DNA from: Leucogyrophana mollusca
Lineage: Eukaryota > Basidiomycota > Agaricomycetes > Boletales
Length of the DNA stretch: 64,000 nucleotides
NCBI GenBank assembly: GCA_021014945.1
Contig: MU266340.1
Coordinates: 173,721 to 237,720, forward strand
Direction of reading: 5' to 3'
Position numbers and translations under genes: made by a program. The notes beneath the pieces are model-generated. The model was not told where the DNA came from. It was given only the letters and a program-made list of their open reading frames with translations, and ran no database searches. Shown piece by piece: positions 11,607-23,654 of this stretch (positions within the stretch are counted from its first letter, which is position 1; the number at the start of each line of letters is the position of its first letter).

Positions 11607-12440
11607 TCAACGAGCGCGCGGCCCAAAGATAAGACAACTGTCAACATCACGCCCGCCGGACCCTGGGCGCACAATCATCGTTGCGTCTTTACAGTCACTC
11701 GAGTTCGCCTTGTGCCTCAGAAAGGCATCTTCACGCGCTAGTGGCGATTTGCATTTTGAGCAAGCCACTTTGGCCTCGAGGTGGGAACCACTAAGAAGGT
11801 GTCGCGCCATATTTTCTCCCTGCAGCTCCTTGCCGCAATCACCCCAAAGACATAACAAGTTACGCTTGTCACAGGGACCGACCCCATGCCAGTTCTGCAA
11901 GTGCCTCGAAATTGAGATTCTAGTGCCCTCGACCCACATATCACACGGTGCAGGGCCGTTCGAATCCCAGAGGCATTTGTGCACATGCAACTTGCCATCG
12001 GGAGCGTTTCGGTGGGCATTCAACAGCTCCTGCTCGTCGACCCCAACCTGTACAGGTACAACATCTGGGCGACTGAGGATCTGTGCAGGCAATACATCCG
12101 GCGGATGTCCGAAGGCGGGCAACTCACGGACACGACTACATGCAGAATGAAGGTCAGCTGAATGAACAGATCCATCTCAGCCCAAAAGTACTTTCCATTT
12201 GCAGTCGTGGGCGGATGGCTTGGTTGAGTCAAGGGGAAACACCGTATGGCGTGGATTAATATTGGATTGAGGACTTGCATACGTGTGACCGTGAAGTTTG
12301 CAACGGTGGACATCGCTAAGGGATACACGGTAAGCCATCATAAAGTTCGACGAGCATAAGGGAATGCATACTGGTAAACGCTTGAGGAAGACATTGCGAG
12401 GGATGTTGAGTTGGAAATGAAATGTGCCATTCCTCGTCAT
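11607..12440 (-). pseudogene. array member B: decayed copy of member A
   Basis: The zinc-finger exon (ending at 11607) is intact: HKCLWDSNGPAPC...ISRHLQNWH, CLWGDCG...MARHLLSGSH and CSKCKSPL...FLRH. It has no ATG of its own. Upstream exons homologous to those of A encode FQLNIPRNVFLKRLP and YRVSLSDVHR...INPRHTV. Compared with A, the acceptor of intron 1 reads ATG instead of GAG, and the donor of intron 2 reads GAAAGT instead of GCAAGT. Both splices are therefore lost at the homologous places. The CIDPR signature is changed to NINPR. I call it a pseudogene, although a shorter transcript using other sites cannot be excluded. Confidence 0.55.
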
Positions 12441-14250
12441 CGTCGTCGTAATACTTATAGGTACCTCAACGAAGCATAGAAAAGGCTGCATCGCCGTGCA
12501 GCAGTACACGGTGGCGGCTGGGGGGGCAGATTGCCGCTGATATCAACTCTCGTGATATCCGAGAAGGTGCTCCTGCCACTTGTGAGTAAAATGGAAACAA
12601 GTGGGAAATGAATGTCATCGAATTGGACTCGGGATTGTCGTTTGTATTTCCAAAATGGACCCCCTCGCGATGATTGCGCAGGAGAGGCTTCGGGGGCGGC
12701 ACGCATCATATTCTCTGCTAGGATTAGAGCTTTCATACGTGGCCGATACAGGGAGGCCCACTGATACACTGGAAGGTCAACTGGCGCCGGCCCCAATAAG
12801 TTCCACGCAGCGACGAGCGAGCGCTAGAACCACAGCGAGGCAGGCGCCGCAGATTTCTCAATGGGCGTGGCGGGCGGCTCCAACGGGGTAGCACCAATAA
12901 GGCGAACACGCTATCGCAAGCCATGCCACCTTCCAAGACACACCCCGAGGTCCGGTCAGCCAACACAGGTTGAAGCGCCTGCAGAAAGAGATAACCGGTG
13001 GGGGAAGAAGCACAGGTAAGTCTTGCCTGCGATCTGCGGAGCGCTGACCATCTTATCTCACAGCGCGCGTATATATTTAATGAACTGCCACTCACCCGCA
13101 AAACGAGGCAAACATGCTGCCTTGAGTTCAATCCTCGTGTAGTTCGGTGTCGGGTCAGTCGCCATTTGAGCTGTACTATGAGTATGTGGAAGCCACTTGT
13201 AGCCATTCCTGGTGGACGAGGACTCGGAGGAGTAAGGATGTGAGATATTGCCTCAGGTACAGGGTAGTGGCCACACGAGACGGAATTTACTCGTGGAAGC
13301 AATACTATGCTGCCGAGACTGGTATTGCCCAATGAGACCGCGGTGTCCGAGAAAAATCGGCGAGTCGATGATCCAATCGTATAGATCACTGCCTTAAGAC
13401 TATGATGCCGCTGCGAGAAAGCGAGAGTCTTGGAGTTCATCGAGCCCGGCCCAGACACTGAAATGATCAGGGCGTACAACTCGCTGTGGCAACTTATCGA
13501 GAACATTTCCGTAGCGCCTACTAAGCGTGGCGAAGGACCATCAGGAACGGATCATGTTGAATGTAGACACAAAAAGATTCAAAGTTGGCACATCAGTTTC
13601 TGTGTCGGTGTGTTTGCAGCCGTTTGCTTGTTTACCGGAGGCTTTGGATCCAAACAACTGTGCACCTCAGCTCACTCCAGAGAAGCACGGATTTTGCCAA
13701 AGCAGTTGTTGGCTGAGCACTCAAAATTATTTGATGGAGAACTGGCTGTAATCGGCCGCAATCTACAGCACATATGCCGGAGGTCTACTCAAATTGAACC
13801 ATGCCCAAGAGCATCCGTGATTTGTCCAATCTGGCGGTCGAGGTTTACTGGATTATGAAACTACCCAAAGGCCGCGCCAAGACTTACCGTCAATAAGAGT
13901 CGTGGCCACTTTATGCATGCGGGGTCGCAGAAAACATATGTCTGGGGGGTGAAGCATACGCAAAAATAGGCGAAATGAGACTCGTAACGAAGTCACAGGA
14001 CAAGCGACTGGACGCTGAGCAAAGGGAAATAGATATCGTAAGGCTGGACGGAATAGGGACAAGGAATACAGAAAACAAACTAATTAGACGTACAGAGCTG
14101 CAGTAGATCGTGAATTTGAAGGTCTGAGTTACATAGAGGCCCAATCCGGTGTAAGCACGAAAATTTTGCGAAGTAAAGACGTTTGAGCAGGACATCATGC
14201 ACACAAAGTGCATATGCTCAGGGCAAATCGTGATCATTGACAAAGTGAAT
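12441..14250. other. flank of array member B, no clear gene
   Basis: The left part repeats the flank of member A (see 12865-12888). A 257-codon minus frame (12733-13506) crosses it, but it has no family resemblance apart from the shared PRWSRPPR string, and I do not regard it as a gene. The right part holds one copy of the CTTTGGATCCAAACAA motif (13642). Confidence 0.4.
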
Positions 14251-15438
14251 TCAGGCGGCGCGAATTTTCTTTCGGGAGCTATCATCTTCTGAAAGTTGCC
14301 CAACATCAATCATCCGAGCTCGGGAGAGGCTAGATTTATGGGACAGATGGATGCTGACGATGTGTCTCGGAATACTTCCCTTCAGCATTGCCATTCCGCA
14401 CCCATCCCAATTGCAGTAAGCATTTCCCCCCGCCTCTCTCATCCGGTGTCGTTTTTGAAGATGTTTCCCTATAAAGGACCTGTCGCTGCCAATCCACGAG
14501 CGGCAAGGGGAACGATGGAGATCCCAGCGACATTCATGGACGTACAGGATATCTCCAGACGCAGCTCTGCCGCTCTCGATGAACTCGTTGTCGATTAGCA
14601 TCTCGCCAAGTAGGCGAGCCGGTTGCTGAGGTGCCCAGGATGGACTTCGCCGCAGAGAAGATGGATCGCGACACAGCGACTGAGCTCCATATGGGAAAAA
14701 AGGATCACTGGAAGCGGATGGGGGAAGCGCAGGCGGCTGTGGTGGGGTAGGCGCAATAACGCAGGTGGACTTGAATTTCGGCGACGAGGGTGGAGCTTTC
14801 ACGGACTGAAAATGATGCAAAGACGGAGCCTCCAACAATTTGGCCTTCGGAGACATGGCCTCCTCCTTGGTGCCCATCAATGAACTTGAGAGGTTACTGA
14901 GATCTGGGAGGGGTTTGAAAGGTCCAGGACTATAAGAGCAACGGTGAGCCGAAAATGGGCTTGAGGGACAAATTGGACCATGAATAGACGCATTGTCGAT
15001 GCCGTGACCCGCTTTCGCTGCCGTATGGCCCATGGCCACCATCTGATCTGCCTTTGTTGCCTGGGTTGCGGTGCTTAAACGGAGGGGTGGGTCAGTGATT
15101 TATTCCGGTGAACACATTATTAGACTCACTGTTGAATCTCAGGGGTTACGTCGCGTTCACAGGCAGCGGCAAGAATTGCGGTCGGCAGTACGTCCAAAGG
15201 GAACTGAAATATATATTTTTCATTATATTGGAGATTGGGATCACTAGAATTCTCATAGGTGTGCGTAGGTTGCAAAAGAAGACGTGTAAACATACTCCTG
15301 GTAAACAGTGGGCATCTGTCCATCGTTGGCTGGAACAGGCGCGCCGCGTAGATTGAGATGATAGACGGTTTTGCGAGGATCAATGCACCATCTACGGCCA
15401 CACATATCCGCATAATCAGCTTCGAGTGCAAAATTCCA
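14251..15438 (-). CDS. array member D: CIDPR module joined to zinc-finger exon (5' end uncertain)
   Basis: The last exon 15073-14251 joins in phase to exon 15203-15130 by a GT-AG intron (15074-15129, gtgagt...aag). The upstream exon encodes LPTAILAAACERDVTPE. Before it lies an exon of about 15438-15307 with CGRRWCIDPRKTVYHLNLRG, joined only through a weak GTTTAC donor. The last exon carries a Ser/Pro-rich linker and fingers starting HECRWDLHRSPC and CNWDGCG...IPRHIVSIH. The third finger has decayed to SLSRARMIDV, lacking its ligands, and the tail is basic (SRKKIRAA). The first exon is not resolved: a candidate frame with LERAAEVPLLSG is out of phase. It may be an intact gene with an unusual start or an early pseudogene. 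Confidence 0.5.
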
Positions 15439-17026
15439 GCAGGGTGTCAAAATGGCACGTACCTACTACCCCGCTGAGCAGGGGGACTTCCGCCGCGCGC
15501 TCCAGTTGGACTACAGTGTAGATGAGATGTTGGCATGGAGGGGGGGGGACAATTTTTATGATGAGAAATTGGCGACGAAGCAAACTTGATATACTCGTTG
15601 GAAGATACAACCCTCTAGAACGGTATTGAACTTACTTTCGAACACAAACGCCAACCCTGCCGCCGCATTGGAAACATCACTCACTGGGTACTACATGTTC
15701 CAAGCCAAAGCTAGCAAGTGAACACCATTTTTTTTTTATAGATGACAATGGTTGGGGTCGCCCTCTGGGTGGCAAATGAATGTTCGTGGAACAGTTCGAG
15801 CGTTTTTTTGTGGCATATGAACGACTGGACTGTGTAAGTCGCCTGTCCCCGGGCACTGGTCTTCTGAGCCGCGCAAGAGCCGGTATTGACGAATTAGTAG
15901 TGCACCTGAAATTGCGGTAGAGTGGCGTGTATTGCCTAATAATTGAACAGAACGATCAGGTTCTATTCATTTGCCACACCCGTACGAGGAAAGATAGCCC
16001 TGAGACATCTTCCACCGATCCGAGGCAGCATCCTCGAGGCACTATATCGCAGGCGTACCGCTACGTGGTGGGCATGGCACAGCGAGTCGCGCGGACGAAG
16101 TTCTCTATGCTTTGTCACTGCAGTGATTATGGGAAAATCAACGCTCAGTCCATCACAGCCCTATGAAGTGCGGACGTGAACATAACGCTGGCACAAAGAC
16201 GCTTGGGACTCACTTGCGGCTCGGAACAAGTGCACTCAGCACGCTTACACCATGCAGCTACAGGAAGCGGTCCCACCACACATTGACAACCGCATCGAGC
16301 TGAATGTGCAGCAACAAACTGGAATGCACGCGAAGGACCTGCTTGAGGTAGAAATTTCCCTGCGGTGGGGTTGCAGGGATCAGCGGCGAGGCTCCGAGTT
16401 TAAGACATACGTTTGTTTAGCAGATGTGAATGTTAAAACATAAGACTTAGTATCGGTGAATTCGTTTTTCAGGCACCGTGACTAGACTCCCGATCAGTCC
16501 TCTGCTACTTACTAGTATGAGGCGAGCCGTCAATTACAGTATGATACACCATGACAACCTCCGGGTCTTTGAGTCTTCCTGTCTCTTCAGGTGGCCAAAC
16601 ACGTGGGTTTGTTTGTCAATGGCCTTGGATCCAAACAACTGCCCTTTACCGCACTAATCCTCTTCCTCGCTTATCAGCTGCTTTTGTCGTTGTCTTTGTC
16701 TCCAGAACAAACATCCAGTGACGTTGTGCGAAAAAACACCTTCTGTTTTGTACAGTAGGGAGTAAGATAGGGAGTGACTAGATATGAAATTAAATATAGA
16801 CAATGCGATTTATCAAGTTGAGAGGAGAATCAGAAAACTCCAAAAGAGTGGGTTGAGTAGAAATATTAAGGGAATAAATAGGAACAAAGTCCGCCGTGCC
16901 TGCACAGAACTGCTCGTAGGGATCGAAGCCAGCGAGGCTGACCTGGAAGCAGGAGGTCTGTCATATGTGTTAAAGAGAAGCGCCCACGGTCCAGCTAAGC
17001 GTGAAAGGCCACACGGGGACAGAATT
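15439..17026. other. upstream region of member D and gene-free spacer
   Basis: A T-run followed by TATA (15725-15740, read as TATAAAA on the minus strand) may be the core promoter of member D. The rest has no supported exons. A copy of the CCTTGGATCCAAACAACTG motif lies at 16623. Confidence 0.4.
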
Positions 17027-17745
17027 TCAAGCGTGGTGAACAGGGGAACCATGCATGGAGCGAGCGTCAACTACACGAGCGTTGGGGCCGGGGACCAGAA
17101 TAGACTTTGCCCTGTAGCATTTCGCTGCATTCTGGCAGTGCCTTTGCCAAGAATCATTGCGACACCACTCTCCACCACAAACGTCGCACTTTGATCTTAT
17201 TTCCAGGTGTTTAGCAGCGATGTGTCGCGCAACGCTCTCCTTCTTCATACGCGCTTGGCAGTCTTCCCAGAGGCAAGACACGAATTGCTTGTCGGCCACT
17301 GTGACACCGTGATAGTGATGAAGGTGCTCGATCATCTTGGCCCATGACACCCAGAGCCCGCAGGACATACCGTCGAGGTACCAGTGACATTGGTATGCAT
17401 ACTGGACACCCTCGAGATCGTACTTTCGGCTATCCTGTCCACCTTCGTGTGCTCTCATGCCCTCAGGAATAACTGAAGAGCGGTCGACCGCCCGGTCCAA
17501 CAGGGTAGGGGGTGGTGGCTCTTGCGCCTTGGTTTGCGACTCCTCTCGGCGCCGCGCACAAGGAACCGCACATGAGTCGGTAGGAGCCGCGCCGGTGTGG
17601 GCACCGCCCCGCGGTGAAGGAGTCCCAAGATATAAGCAACCATCGCAGTCCTCCCGGACGTTTGCCACCGCATCGCAGAACCAAACGTTCCCCAAGCCAG
17701 TGGGGGCGGAGCCTATGTTTAGATGAGCGATCGGTTGCCAACACG
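17027..17745 (-). CDS. array member F: triple zinc-finger protein, subfamily I (5' exon missing)
   Basis: An open exon runs from an acceptor (TTTAG before 17745) to the stop at 17027, about 239 codons. Its first ATG is internal, so a short upstream exon is expected but not found. The N-terminal part has GNVWFCDAVANVRED and GCLYLGTP, matching the gene at 4246, so these two form one subfamily. The three fingers read YQCHWYLDGMSC...H-x4-H, CLWEDCQ...VARHIAAKH and CDVCGGEW...WQRHCQNAAKC, all with their ligands. The tail ends with VVDARSMHG. Probable role: a nuclear zinc-binding protein. Confidence 0.6.
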
Positions 17746-19508
17746 CTAAAGCTCAAAGGCAACCTGAATGGCCACAAGGGACCATAATGTCCATGTTACA
17801 GAAAGATGGTAAGGAATGCTAGATATCCAACCCAAGAAGCCGGCGTATGGGTGAACAGCGTTAGACGTCGGATAGGGTGAGTCGGGCACTGGTACGAAAA
17901 TTCTCGTAACCTCTATTTGTACCCTGGGAGCATGCAAGTGTTGGAGGAAAGTATGGCTGGCGGCGAACCAAATTAAATCAGCAACGACCGTACACGCTGC
18001 GGAAAGTGTCATGTAAAATGGTCATCATGGGTGTAATTCTTGGTATTTACCTCCTGAATCACCACACACCACGTCGAAACAAGGGTGACAAGTTATGCAA
18101 TGTCCGATGTCGAAGCATTGGGGCAAGAAATCGACTTTTGCAGAGCATTCCAAGGTCCGTTGGCTGAAAGAGATGAGATATGCTAATATCTAGAGTCTTG
18201 AGCGTCAGGGTACCCAGCGACAGTCCCGATGATCCTGTGCCTGCCACCTCGAGGACTAAGTCCATAAGCTCAATGCCACGCACCAGGTTTCATCAGACTA
18301 CCACCGTAGCTCCGGATAACAGCACCCTGCGATGACGGAAATCAGCCGGCCACAATATGCGTATCCATAGACCGTACTGTGGCGGGTGATCGAGCCGGTG
18401 GCAGAGTTGAAGTGGTTTGGTCCTCCTTGGCCTTGCTCGTGTGGAGCCCCGAGGCAAAAACCACGGATTGCGAGGGACTTCGAGGCGGGTTCTGTGCCCA
18501 ATACGAACGCGAAACTAAAGGACCGAGTAGCCCAGCGTATGGTTTCCATGGTTTGTCGTGAGCGCATCGAAACTTGAGCAAAGTAATGAAAATGTTGATT
18601 TCGGAGCCATGCGCATTGCGCACACACGCCAGCATGCATTCAGTGATAGAAACGTGGATGCTCCAGGCGGCACCGGATTCGGCGTCCCACGAAGGGTGGG
18701 CCACGCACAAAAAGTCTGTGCAGTCCGATCTGGAGACGGGTGGTTGTGCTTCACAGTCTGCTGTGGAAAGTGTGAACGGGGGTCCAACAGACAAGACTAA
18801 TCACGCGGTCAGAGTGTGGAGAAAGTTTTGGACCAGGTTACACAATCAAGCCAATGTCGAACTCCAAGAAGCAGATAGACCCGAACCGAGACGGTGGCAG
18901 GAAGAGCAGGGAGTGCAGTCTGTAGTGTCGTATGCAGGAGGTGAAGCGGCTCTGTATCATGAGCGTCAGGTTTGCCACCTTCCCATGAAGGAGCTGTGGG
19001 ACCCACGGGCACACTTCCAACCCTGTGCACCAATTTACCGAACTGAGACAAGTCGCCGCAACTGGAGATAAAATGGGAGCTCGTCTCCTGGAGGCAAACC
19101 ATTATATCGAGTGAATGCCGCAGTCGTTCGACCAATAGTAGAAGCATTCGTTGGCTGAAAGCTTTGGATCCAAACAAACACAAATATCATCTGGGACTCG
19201 GCGACCCCGGCCTTCCAGCAACCTATCGCCTCATCACCCATCGACAAATCTCGACTGCGTCGGATCAAAGCTGTCGCCCAGTGACCACCCTAGACTCAGC
19301 TGACGGCCGCGCGTACGACGCCGACGCCGAGACAGAGGCAATTGGCGCGTCGGGTGAGGCGCGCATTCATCATCTGGAAAAGAGGCAGAATCTGGCATGA
19401 TGAATACCGGGGGAAGGGGAACATTTTCGGACATTCTCGAACTATCTACCGTAAGTCTCGAGTATACACAATAAAATTGAGGCAAGAAACACTATACGTG
19501 CATCTCCA
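17746..19508. other. spacer between array members F and H
   Basis: No supported gene. A hydrophobic minus-strand frame at 17746-18012 (containing TVVADLIWFAASHTFLQH) faintly recalls fungal multi-pass membrane proteins but has no exon partners. A third copy of the CTTTGGATCCAAACAA motif lies at 19162. Confidence 0.35.
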
Positions 19509-19949
19509 CTAAATATATGTAGTGCGAGGAGAGAGAATAGCAAACATCGCATTCCTGCGTGCGCCTATCCTCTGGACATGTCTTCGCCACTTATCTTCTT
19601 GCGCCACGTCGGGTGGGCCGATCTTATGGATGGATGGGTGGGGAGTATGTGCCGCGCCATACTCTCTTTTCGATTTCATGCCGCATCCCTTCCAGCGACA
19701 ACATATTTCTTGCTTACCCTCAACGCTTACATGGTACCGGACCTGCAGGTGCGCATCTGAGCGACTTTTGTCGCTTCTGCTATGCAAGCCACAAAATTTC
19801 CCTTGTGCACCCCACAGGCACTGGTACACGTGCAGTCTGGGGGTGCAACAAGCTGCGGCCTTCCACAGGCATATCATCCCTGTGCAACAACACTCCGCCG
19901 CACCACAAGGTCTGGGGGGTCGCAGGGGGCATGGCCTGCGTGGATCCAA
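19509..19949 (-). pseudogene. array member H: degenerate zinc-finger copy
   Basis: A minus-strand frame of about 146 codons without an ATG at its left edge. It retains the start of finger 1 (VYQCLWGAQGKFC) and of finger 2 (CCRWKGCGMKSKREY). The finger-2 histidines are displaced, and the CxxC pair of finger 3 is gone, although EDKWRRHVQ remains. No upstream module could be found. Most likely a decayed member that closes the tandem array. Confidence 0.5.
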
Positions 19950-22900
19950 GTAACATGGATGTTGGCAGAGGGGCGTGCCCTTGTTAGCTGGTCATCCAGC
20001 CAGTTATGGGAACATAACCAGCCATCGAAATCGACGGGGGGCTGGCCGTCGGTAATGGGGAGAGGTCTTAGCGAATCATAGGCATGGCCTTGAGCCAAAC
20101 AGTTGGCGGGAAAGCAGGAGGGATTCGGGGTATACCGATTGACTGGGAACGTCAGTATTTGGCGTACCGTTCGACCTAGCCCCAGTATACATCACCTGTG
20201 GGGAAAGAGCGTAAAAGTCCCGTTAGACGACTTGCGGGGGTACGGGTCGTGCGACTGACGTTATGCGGGACATGAATGCGTTAGATGCGTGATAGCGGCC
20301 ATGTTCATGGTCTTTGGCTGTGTTCTCGGAGTCGGTCTTGTGAAGGAATTTGAGAAGCGTTAATATTCTATACCTGACAAGCGTTGAAGGACTTGAAGAA
20401 ACAAGGGGAGGGCGGCTGACAGAGAATGGTGTTGCTAATGTGGGCACAGAAATGCGATGCCTATAAGATAGAAGGCGTGAATACAACGCGTTAACAGAGA
20501 GAGGTCGAGAAGACACAACATTAGAGCAGTCTTGATCTTGAACCAAGCGGGCCCTGCTCATCAGCGCTTCAGCCTCATCATGTGTACGACCCTAACTGTA
20601 GCTTGCTTCAATGACGGAGACTATCCGCACCTAATTGCTTCGTGTCGTGTGGCTTTCCTTCCCGTATGAATTTCCGAGGAGAGGAAATTCCAAGTCATGG
20701 CGGTCCAAGGACGTAGTGCAACTCGGGGAATAATTTCCAGAGCAATTACATAAATAATCGTAAATGCTCGCAACCCCCGACTCGGGGTTTTCAAGTATTG
20801 GCGGTCACGTGAGCCAACCTGGCCCAAACTACCGAAAGCCAGTCACCCTCCGGGCAGTGTTCATTATTCCAGACCACCATCAGCAGGAAGCTACCGCCAC
20901 CTTCATCGGATACACACGAAGACAGGCGGACTCGAAGTGCGAGCAGGAGTGGCTGGGGTAGGATAATGCAAACTAGCCAGACTAACCCTGGGAACTCTAC
21001 TTATCAGCGAAGAGAATGAAAAGGGAGGTTAGCAGCACTGAAGGATATCCGTTTGGTTAGTGCTACTGCACACACGAGGCGGGGATTAAGCATCGCCCCT
21101 AACCTAGGGGTGATAATACTGGCAGTTGACTCGAGTCGACACTGGAGGGTGACCGGTTCGAATCGATGTTGACGGCAGACCCTAGAGTAGTGCCAGCTCA
21201 GGGGACGACGGTGAATGATCTACGGTACCGCCATCAGTGCGCGCAGGTTCCCGTCGCGTCGCCCCAGTGAGGTGTGATTGACGAGGCCGGCTATTGGCCA
21301 GGGACAGGCAGGCCTTGGCGGAATGGCGCGTGACTGACATGCTAGGGAAGGGAGTGGTTGATGACGAGCCAAGAAAGATGGCGCTGAGACAGAGAAAGGG
21401 CGCCAGGGAAGCTGAGGACCAGGACGCCACGAAGGTGTGCGAATAGGCGCTCACGAGAGGCGGGGACGTGGAGGGGGGGGGATAACACGACGAGAAGAAC
21501 GCGCGAACCGCGACAGGTAGCGGTGTGATTGTCACACGAGGAAAAGATACGCGGAACGACGGCTGACGTTGAAGGGGAAACCAAGGGCGCGTTGAAAGAG
21601 GAGAAACTCAGCGGCTGACTCAGGATACGCCCAGCGGTCGTCACAGTCGAAGTAGCGAAAAACAGAGAAACTCGGTGGCTGATCGGTCAATATTGAGCCA
21701 CTCAAAAGGGCATCTCCACAGACCTGGACAAGCCCTGTCGCGCGTAGGGTACAAATTCACAGCTATAAAGGACGGAAGTGAAGAGAGAGATGAAATGTTG
21801 GTTAAGCACGAGGGTCACTAGCTACTGAGCTCGCTGTTGATCGGTGGACATGCGTTCGGTAGGTGATGTTCGACTGTTAACGTGACACTTGATGCAGGCT
21901 CTGACGTACTCTGAGCACCCTAGGCAGGACCCGGAACGCGGGGACTTAGAACATGAAGTCCAGCCCGTACCAGCCAAAGGTAAAGTTATGGGCGAGAAAG
22001 AGGGGTTACGAGGCGAGGAGGATGGGCTGAAGGAGTTAATGGAGCGAAAGAGGAAGCCCGCAGGTAAGCGAGCGAAGGGGCGCTCGGGTGGAACATTGGC
22101 TGATACATTGGCTGACCTGGGGTGGTTGGTGATCGACTCAAGGACGGCTGACTCGAGGGTGATGGTGATGCTGGCGGTTGACGCGAATATGCAGGCGGCT
22201 GACCGAAGGACAGTGGCGCATACAAGCAGTAGTGGATGACCTTAAGGGCCAATGATACGAAACTAGCGAAAGTGAAGACAGACCTAGGAAAGCCGATCGC
22301 CAACGGCAGGAGACGACGAGAAAGAGCTGTTAGAATCAACCTCGAATCCATAGGCAGGCGGGGGACGGGGAGGACCTGGCGATGCGGCAGGTACCGATGA
22401 CTGAGCGCCGCCAGTATCAAAACTCGGAACTTGGGTGTCACCGGTCTGGGAACCTGAAACTTGGATGGCAACGGGACCATGTAAGATGCGGAAGTTGGCG
22501 CTGTGGTACTGTGGTGCGAAGATTGACGGAACCAACCGCTGTCAGCAGCGTGATATTGCGTGGGTGATGGCAATGACGTGAGGTAGGTCTCCTGCCCCGG
22601 TGATGGGCAGTTTCCTGATGAGACGCCTTTTTGAGATTATTGATGAAACGTTCTTTGGGAATCATGGATAGAGCGGCCTTTTCAAATCATGGATAAGACA
22701 ACTTCCGGGTACCGTTGATGCAGGCGACCTTCTTGGAGTGACGACAAGGCGACATTTTGCAAAGAAGAACGAGGCAACGTTTTGGAAAGCAGGACGAGAT
22801 AAAACTTCGGGCGATGTACAGTCCCGATGAAAATACATCTGAGGGGGCGGAAGAAAGGCGTTCCCACCGCCTAGCGTATCAGAGAGAAGGGGTGGCCAGG

Positions 22901-23654
22901 TTGGTGCTGCAAAGAAGGGTAGCTAGTAGTGACATCGTTGTCGGGTGTAATTCTGAACAATTCTGAACATGTGAGCGAGGATGCAGTGGCTGTGTCAAGT
23001 TGGAGTCCTACCACCTTCTGACCACCAAACTGGCTTTGCCAATACCGCCCTAGTGCCTATAGATCTTTCAGCAGCAAGCTCTAGATCTAGAGCTTTTGAT
23101 GTTGTCAATCTAATCCGTCACCTTTGGAAAGACAATGCGGCTTTTTGGGGGCCGTGCGAGGTCATGCGGGTGTCCGGTATCCTACACTATCCCCTTTGAC
23201 AACTTCGTGACCATTAGTGTCCAGAAATACCGTTGAGTATCGAAAGATATCGCCTTTGGCTCGTCATCTAACTACATGTCTGATCGTCAAGCGCGTCTAA
23301 CACTCATATCATCCTGCCTTTGTTTTGCATGGCTGTAGGTATCACCCGCGGAGACCCCGCCACGTACGGTTCCTGTTTATTCTTGGTTCACTGCGTCACT
23401 CAGGTCAGTTGTAGCACTAATGCATCCAAATTATTGGGAGATGCGATAGCTTTCTACATGGCGCCATTGCTCACACTTCAGGCGTGACTTAAGCTTCTTT
23501 GTCTTATCAGAAACTCCATTTCCCGCACGATCCTGCAATGGTGTGCTCTGTACTCCAGCCGTGGGTGGTGCCTCGCACAAGGTATACTTAAATAAGAGAA
23601 TGCATGTATGAGGTGGATTCAGTCCTCGCTGGTACCCTTCGCTGGTGACGGAAG
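19950..23654. other. gene-poor, repeat-rich stretch
   Basis: No gene supported over about 3.7 kb. From 21.2 to 22.6 kb, strings such as GGCTGACTC and GGCGGTTGAC recur irregularly, and a minus frame (21986-22573) is low-complexity Pro/Ser. This looks like eroded tandem repeat, with the best preserved part at 22617-22817. No transposase, reverse transcriptase or integrase motif was seen. Confidence 0.45.
22617..22817. repeat. decayed 25-nt minisatellite, about eight units
   Basis: Successive units of 24-26 nt begin with GAT or GAC and share the layout GATGAGGCGACCTTTTG followed by GAAATCAT. They start near 22617, 22642, 22667, 22692, 22717, 22743 and 22769. Copies differ at several positions each. 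Confidence 0.6.

Noticed and set aside
12733..13506. 257-codon minus-strand frame
   Set aside because: Composition is irregular and no family is recognised. Its shared PRWSRPPR string reflects DNA-level duplication of the flank. No splice or start support.
21150..21180. GGTTCGAATC, resembling a tRNA T-loop box
   Set aside because: No matching acceptor stem, D-arm or anticodon arm can be folded around it. A similar GGTTCGAC string at about 7975 (minus) also fails.
21986..22573. 195-codon Pro/Ser-rich minus frame
   Set aside because: Low-complexity translation of eroded repeat DNA. The plus strand is open over parts of it too.
19950..23654. Retrotransposon or DNA transposon in the gene-poor stretch
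   Set aside because: No reverse transcriptase, integrase, transposase or long terminal repeat pair could be recognised.
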